From contig CAAEDX010000053.1 in assembly GCA_900754715.1 (NCBI GenBank), positions 1-8,270 of the forward strand: a stretch of 8,270 nt of DNA, in the 5' to 3' direction. The stretch comes from Erysipelotrichaceae bacterium. GTDB lineage: Bacteria; Bacillota_I; Bacilli_A; Erysipelotrichales; Erysipelotrichaceae. Each line of letters starts with the position of its first letter. Position 1 is the first letter of the stretch. Below, piece after piece: positions 6,061 through 8,270 of this stretch. The position numbers and the translations under genes were made by a program. The notes beneath the pieces were generated by a model that saw only the letters and a program-made list of their open reading frames with translations, searched no databases and had not been told where the DNA came from.

Positions 6061-8270
6061 TTTGTTTCTTTCCCTTCTGCTTCAGCTCGACCACGGTCGC
6101 GCCCAGTCCCCCTTCGCCCTGTGCGCCCATGCGGAAGCTCTCCACTTGTGTGTTCCGCTTCAGATAAGCATGCACCGCCTTGCGCAGCGCGCCGGTGCCC
6201 ATGCCATGGATGATGCGCACGCTCGACGCCTTGTTGAGCATGGCGTTGTCCAGATATTTATCCACGATGGCCAGCGCCTCATCCACATGCATGCCGATGA
6301 CATTGCATTCCAGCGGGAAAGATGAGGCAGCCGGCTTGCGGTACCCTTTGCCTTCTTTTTTCTTTTCCGGAGGCTGCATCTTCTCCAGCTCATCACATTT
6401 GACATTCATCTTCATGCCATTGGTCAGCACGATGGCTTTGTTCTTGCTCAGCGCGATGACCTCACCATGATAATTCAGACGGCGCAGGCGGACATAGTCC
6501 CCCACCTGGATCGCTTCATCATGCGCAGCCGGAGCCTCGCTCTCCTCTTGCAGCGGCTGCAGCTCACGCAGCGCATGCAGCTTTTCTGATACCTCATGCG
6601 GCTTATGGTCCGCTTTCATGGCTCGCAGCTCCTGAATGATCGCTTCGGCCTCTCCTATGCGTTCCTCATAAGCGGCGCGAGCTTCCTCATATGCTTTTTG
6701 GACGACCGTTTCGCTGCGGTGACGCAGCTGCTCCTGTTCCCGGCGCAGATCGTGCCGCAGCTGCTGCACCTCATCCAGCCGGGCATGCAGCCGCTCCTTC
6801 TCCTCATTCACCTGCTGCATCTGCCGCTCCAGACGCTCCATCATGGACGCGTCTTCGCTCTGCCCTTCTTCCTTCAGCTGCTGCGCGCGTGTCACGATCG
6901 CATCGCTGAGATGATAACGACGCGCGATCGCAAAGGCATTTGACTGACCGCTGACCCCCTCCAGATAATGATATGTCGGCGTCATCGTCTCCATATCGAA
7001 CGCGACACATGAGACAAGCATGTCCGCACAAGACGCGGCATATGTCTTTACCCGCGCAAAATGGGTCGAAACGATGAGCGTGCTGTGCCGTCGTCCCAGC
7101 TCCTCCAGGATGGCGATGGCCAAGCACTCCCCTTCAGCCGGATCCGTGCCGCTGCCCAGCTCATCCAGGATGATGAAAGAACGTTCATCCGCCTGCTCAC
7201 AGATGCGTGCCAGCCGTGACAGATGACTGGAAAAAGTCGACAGCGACTCCTGGATCGACTGCTGATCTCCGACGTCCAGCAAGATGCGGTGATAAAACGG
7301 CACGACGGCACGTTCGCACAGCACCGGGAAGCCCGCGTGCGTCAGGATGACGAACAATGCGATGGTCTTCAGCGTGACGGTCTTGCCGCCGGTATTGGAA
7401 CCGCTGATGAGCAGCCGGCGCTGAGGCTCACGCAGCTCATAGGTATTGGCTACCACGCTGGAAGCCGGAATCAGCGGATGGCGCGCCTGCTTCAGCTGCA
7501 GATGCGCATCCTTCGTGTTCAATGCGGCCACACAGCCATCATTGGCATTGCTCCAGGCTGCTTTGGCAAAGATGACATCCAGCAGCGTCAGCGTCTCCAG
7601 ATTGGCAGCAAGCGCATCCGCCTCTTCCTTCACCTTGGCACTGAGCATGCTCAGGATGCGTTCAACTTCCTGCTGCTCCTCGCTTTCCAGCGTCTGCAGA
7701 CGGTTGTTGAGCGAAACGAGCGAGCCCGGCTCCAGATAGACGGCCTGTCCGCTGGCGCTCTCACCATGGATGATGCCGTGCGTGCTGTTCTTCTCACTGA
7801 CCTTGACGAGCACGCAAGTGCGCCCGCCTCTCATCGCCGTGATCGTATCCATGAGGATATCCTTGTGCGCCGCGATAAAGCGTTTTGCTTCCCCGGCGAT
7901 CATCGCATTCAATTCGCCGCGGCGCTGCCGCAGCGCGGCCAGCTGTGCGCTGGCATGGTCAAACACCTCGCCATCCTGCGAGATACAGCGCGCGATGTCT
8001 TTTTCCAGACGGCGCTCATCAAGCAGGGCATCCCGCAGCTCGCGCAGCTCTTCCATGTCCTCGTCACACTGCGCCAGAAATTTCCGCACCCGCACCGCGG
8101 TGCGGATGAAACGGACGATGGCAAACAGCTCGCCCGGACGCAGCGTCATCCCTTTACGGGCCCGCTGCACATGCGCGGAAATATCCACAAGATCATCATC
8201 CGGAAACTGCAGATGGATCCGCAGCATCGTGCAGGCCTGGGCGCAGCGGCGCAGCTCCCTGCGGATCCAG
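6053..8270 (-). CDS. mutS2: MutS2 ATPase with KOW-like and Smr domains, N-terminus outside window
   Basis: A MutS2 protein entering from the right edge; 738 codons are visible against about 785 for Bacillus subtilis MutS2, so some 45-60 N-terminal residues are missing. The first in-window ATG (8227) is internal. MutS2 suppresses recombination and, in B. subtilis, splits collided ribosomes. Counting from that ATG: core/lever region to about 260, Walker A GSNTGGKT (276-283; most relatives have GPNTGGKT), Walker B FIILDE with LGSGTDP (351-362), a switch STHF (387-390), a long charged coiled coil (about 440-560), a KOW-like segment starting VGDYVRL, and a C-terminal Smr domain with IIHGMGTGALRK and GEGGLGATVVEL. 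In the Smr domain the nuclease-linked LDLRG motif is CNVIG (6307-6293), losing Asp and Arg. The gene ends TAA and shares 8 bp with uvrC, forming one operon. Confidence 0.96.
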   Translation of the reverse strand, partial: WIRRELRRCAQACTMLRIHLQFPDDDLVDISAHVQRARKGMTLRPGELFAIVRFIRTAVRVRKFLAQCDEDMEELRELRDALLDERRLEKDIARCISQDGEVFDHASAQLAALRQRRGELNAMIAGEAKRFIAAHKDILMDTITAMRGGRTCVLVKVSEKNSTHGIIHGESASGQAVYLEPGSLVSLNNRLQTLESEEQQEVERILSMLSAKVKEEADALAANLETLTLLDVIFAKAAWSNANDGCVAALNTKDAHLQLKQARHPLIPASSVVANTYELREPQRRLLISGSNTGGKTVTLKTIALFVILTHAGFPVLCERAVVPFYHRILLDVGDQQSIQESLSTFSSHLSRLARICEQADERSFIILDELGSGTDPAEGECLAIAILEELGRRHSTLIVSTHFARVKTYAASCADMLVSCVAFDMETMTPTYHYLEGVSGQSNAFAIARRYHLSDAIVTRAQQLKEEGQSEDASMMERLERQMQQVNEEKERLHARLDEVQQLRHDLRREQEQLRHRSETVVQKAYEEARAAYEERIGEAEAIIQELRAMKADHKPHEVSEKLHALRELQPLQEESEAPAAHDEAIQVGDYVRLRRLNYHGEVIALSKNKAIVLTNGMKMNVKCDELEKMQPPEKKKEGKGYRKPAASSFPLECNVIGMHVDEALAIVDKYLDNAMLNKASSVRIIHGMGTGALRKAVHAYLKRNTQVESFRMGAQGEGGLGATVVELKQKGKKQNG

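Noticed and set aside
5017..6213. A 398-codon open frame on the plus strand opposite uvrC and the end of mutS2
   Set aside because: It is fully antisense to two well-supported genes, has a low-complexity composition (rich in H, L, R, I) and no recognisable domain or ribosome binding site. It is a by-product of the codon usage of the real genes.

Overview
The window reads as a compact stretch of chromosome from a low-GC-type Gram-positive bacterium (Firmicutes/Bacillota). All seven recognisable protein genes and the single tRNA lie on the minus strand, so transcription runs from high to low coordinates. Three things point to Firmicutes: a MutS2 with a C-terminal Smr domain, GerE-like and GerM-like sporulation proteins, and strong AGAGGTG-type ribosome binding sites with SigA-like promoters. 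The coding DNA looks moderately GC-rich and the gaps AT-rich. A lineage such as Erysipelotrichia is a guess, not something the sequence proves.

Layout, right to left. mutS2 (6053-8270) enters from the right edge without its N-terminus and overlaps uvrC (4282-6060) by 8 bp. After 15 bp follows a short gene for a GerE-type LuxR/HTH regulator (4038-4266). This gene has an intact HTH frame but no normal start codon in that frame, and a strong terminator closes it. Next is a lone importer-type ABC ATPase (2955-3977), then a membrane-anchored VanY-like protein (1835-2899) that has lost every zinc ligand and the catalytic glutamate. After a terminator come a two-domain GerM-like protein (796-1773), a YsnB/YfcE-type phosphodiesterase (237-731), and tRNA-Arg(TCT) (83-159) with its own promoter and terminator.

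As I remember it, Bacillus subtilis has the same relative order mutSB ... uvrC ... gerE - racE - gerM - rph - ysnA - ysnB. The window looks like a shrunken version of that old neighbourhood, with racE, rph and ysnA absent and the ABC ATPase and VanY-like gene in between. It therefore mixes DNA repair and ribosome rescue (uvrC, mutS2) with sporulation-linked genes (gerE, gerM) and cell-surface functions.

The best leads are the VanY-like pseudoenzyme, the apparent +1 frame break at the start of gerE, and a tandem 12-bp repeat just beyond the tRNA that could be an integrase arm-site pair at the edge of a mobile element. I see no CRISPR array, insertion sequence, toxin-antitoxin pair or convincing new multi-gene system.
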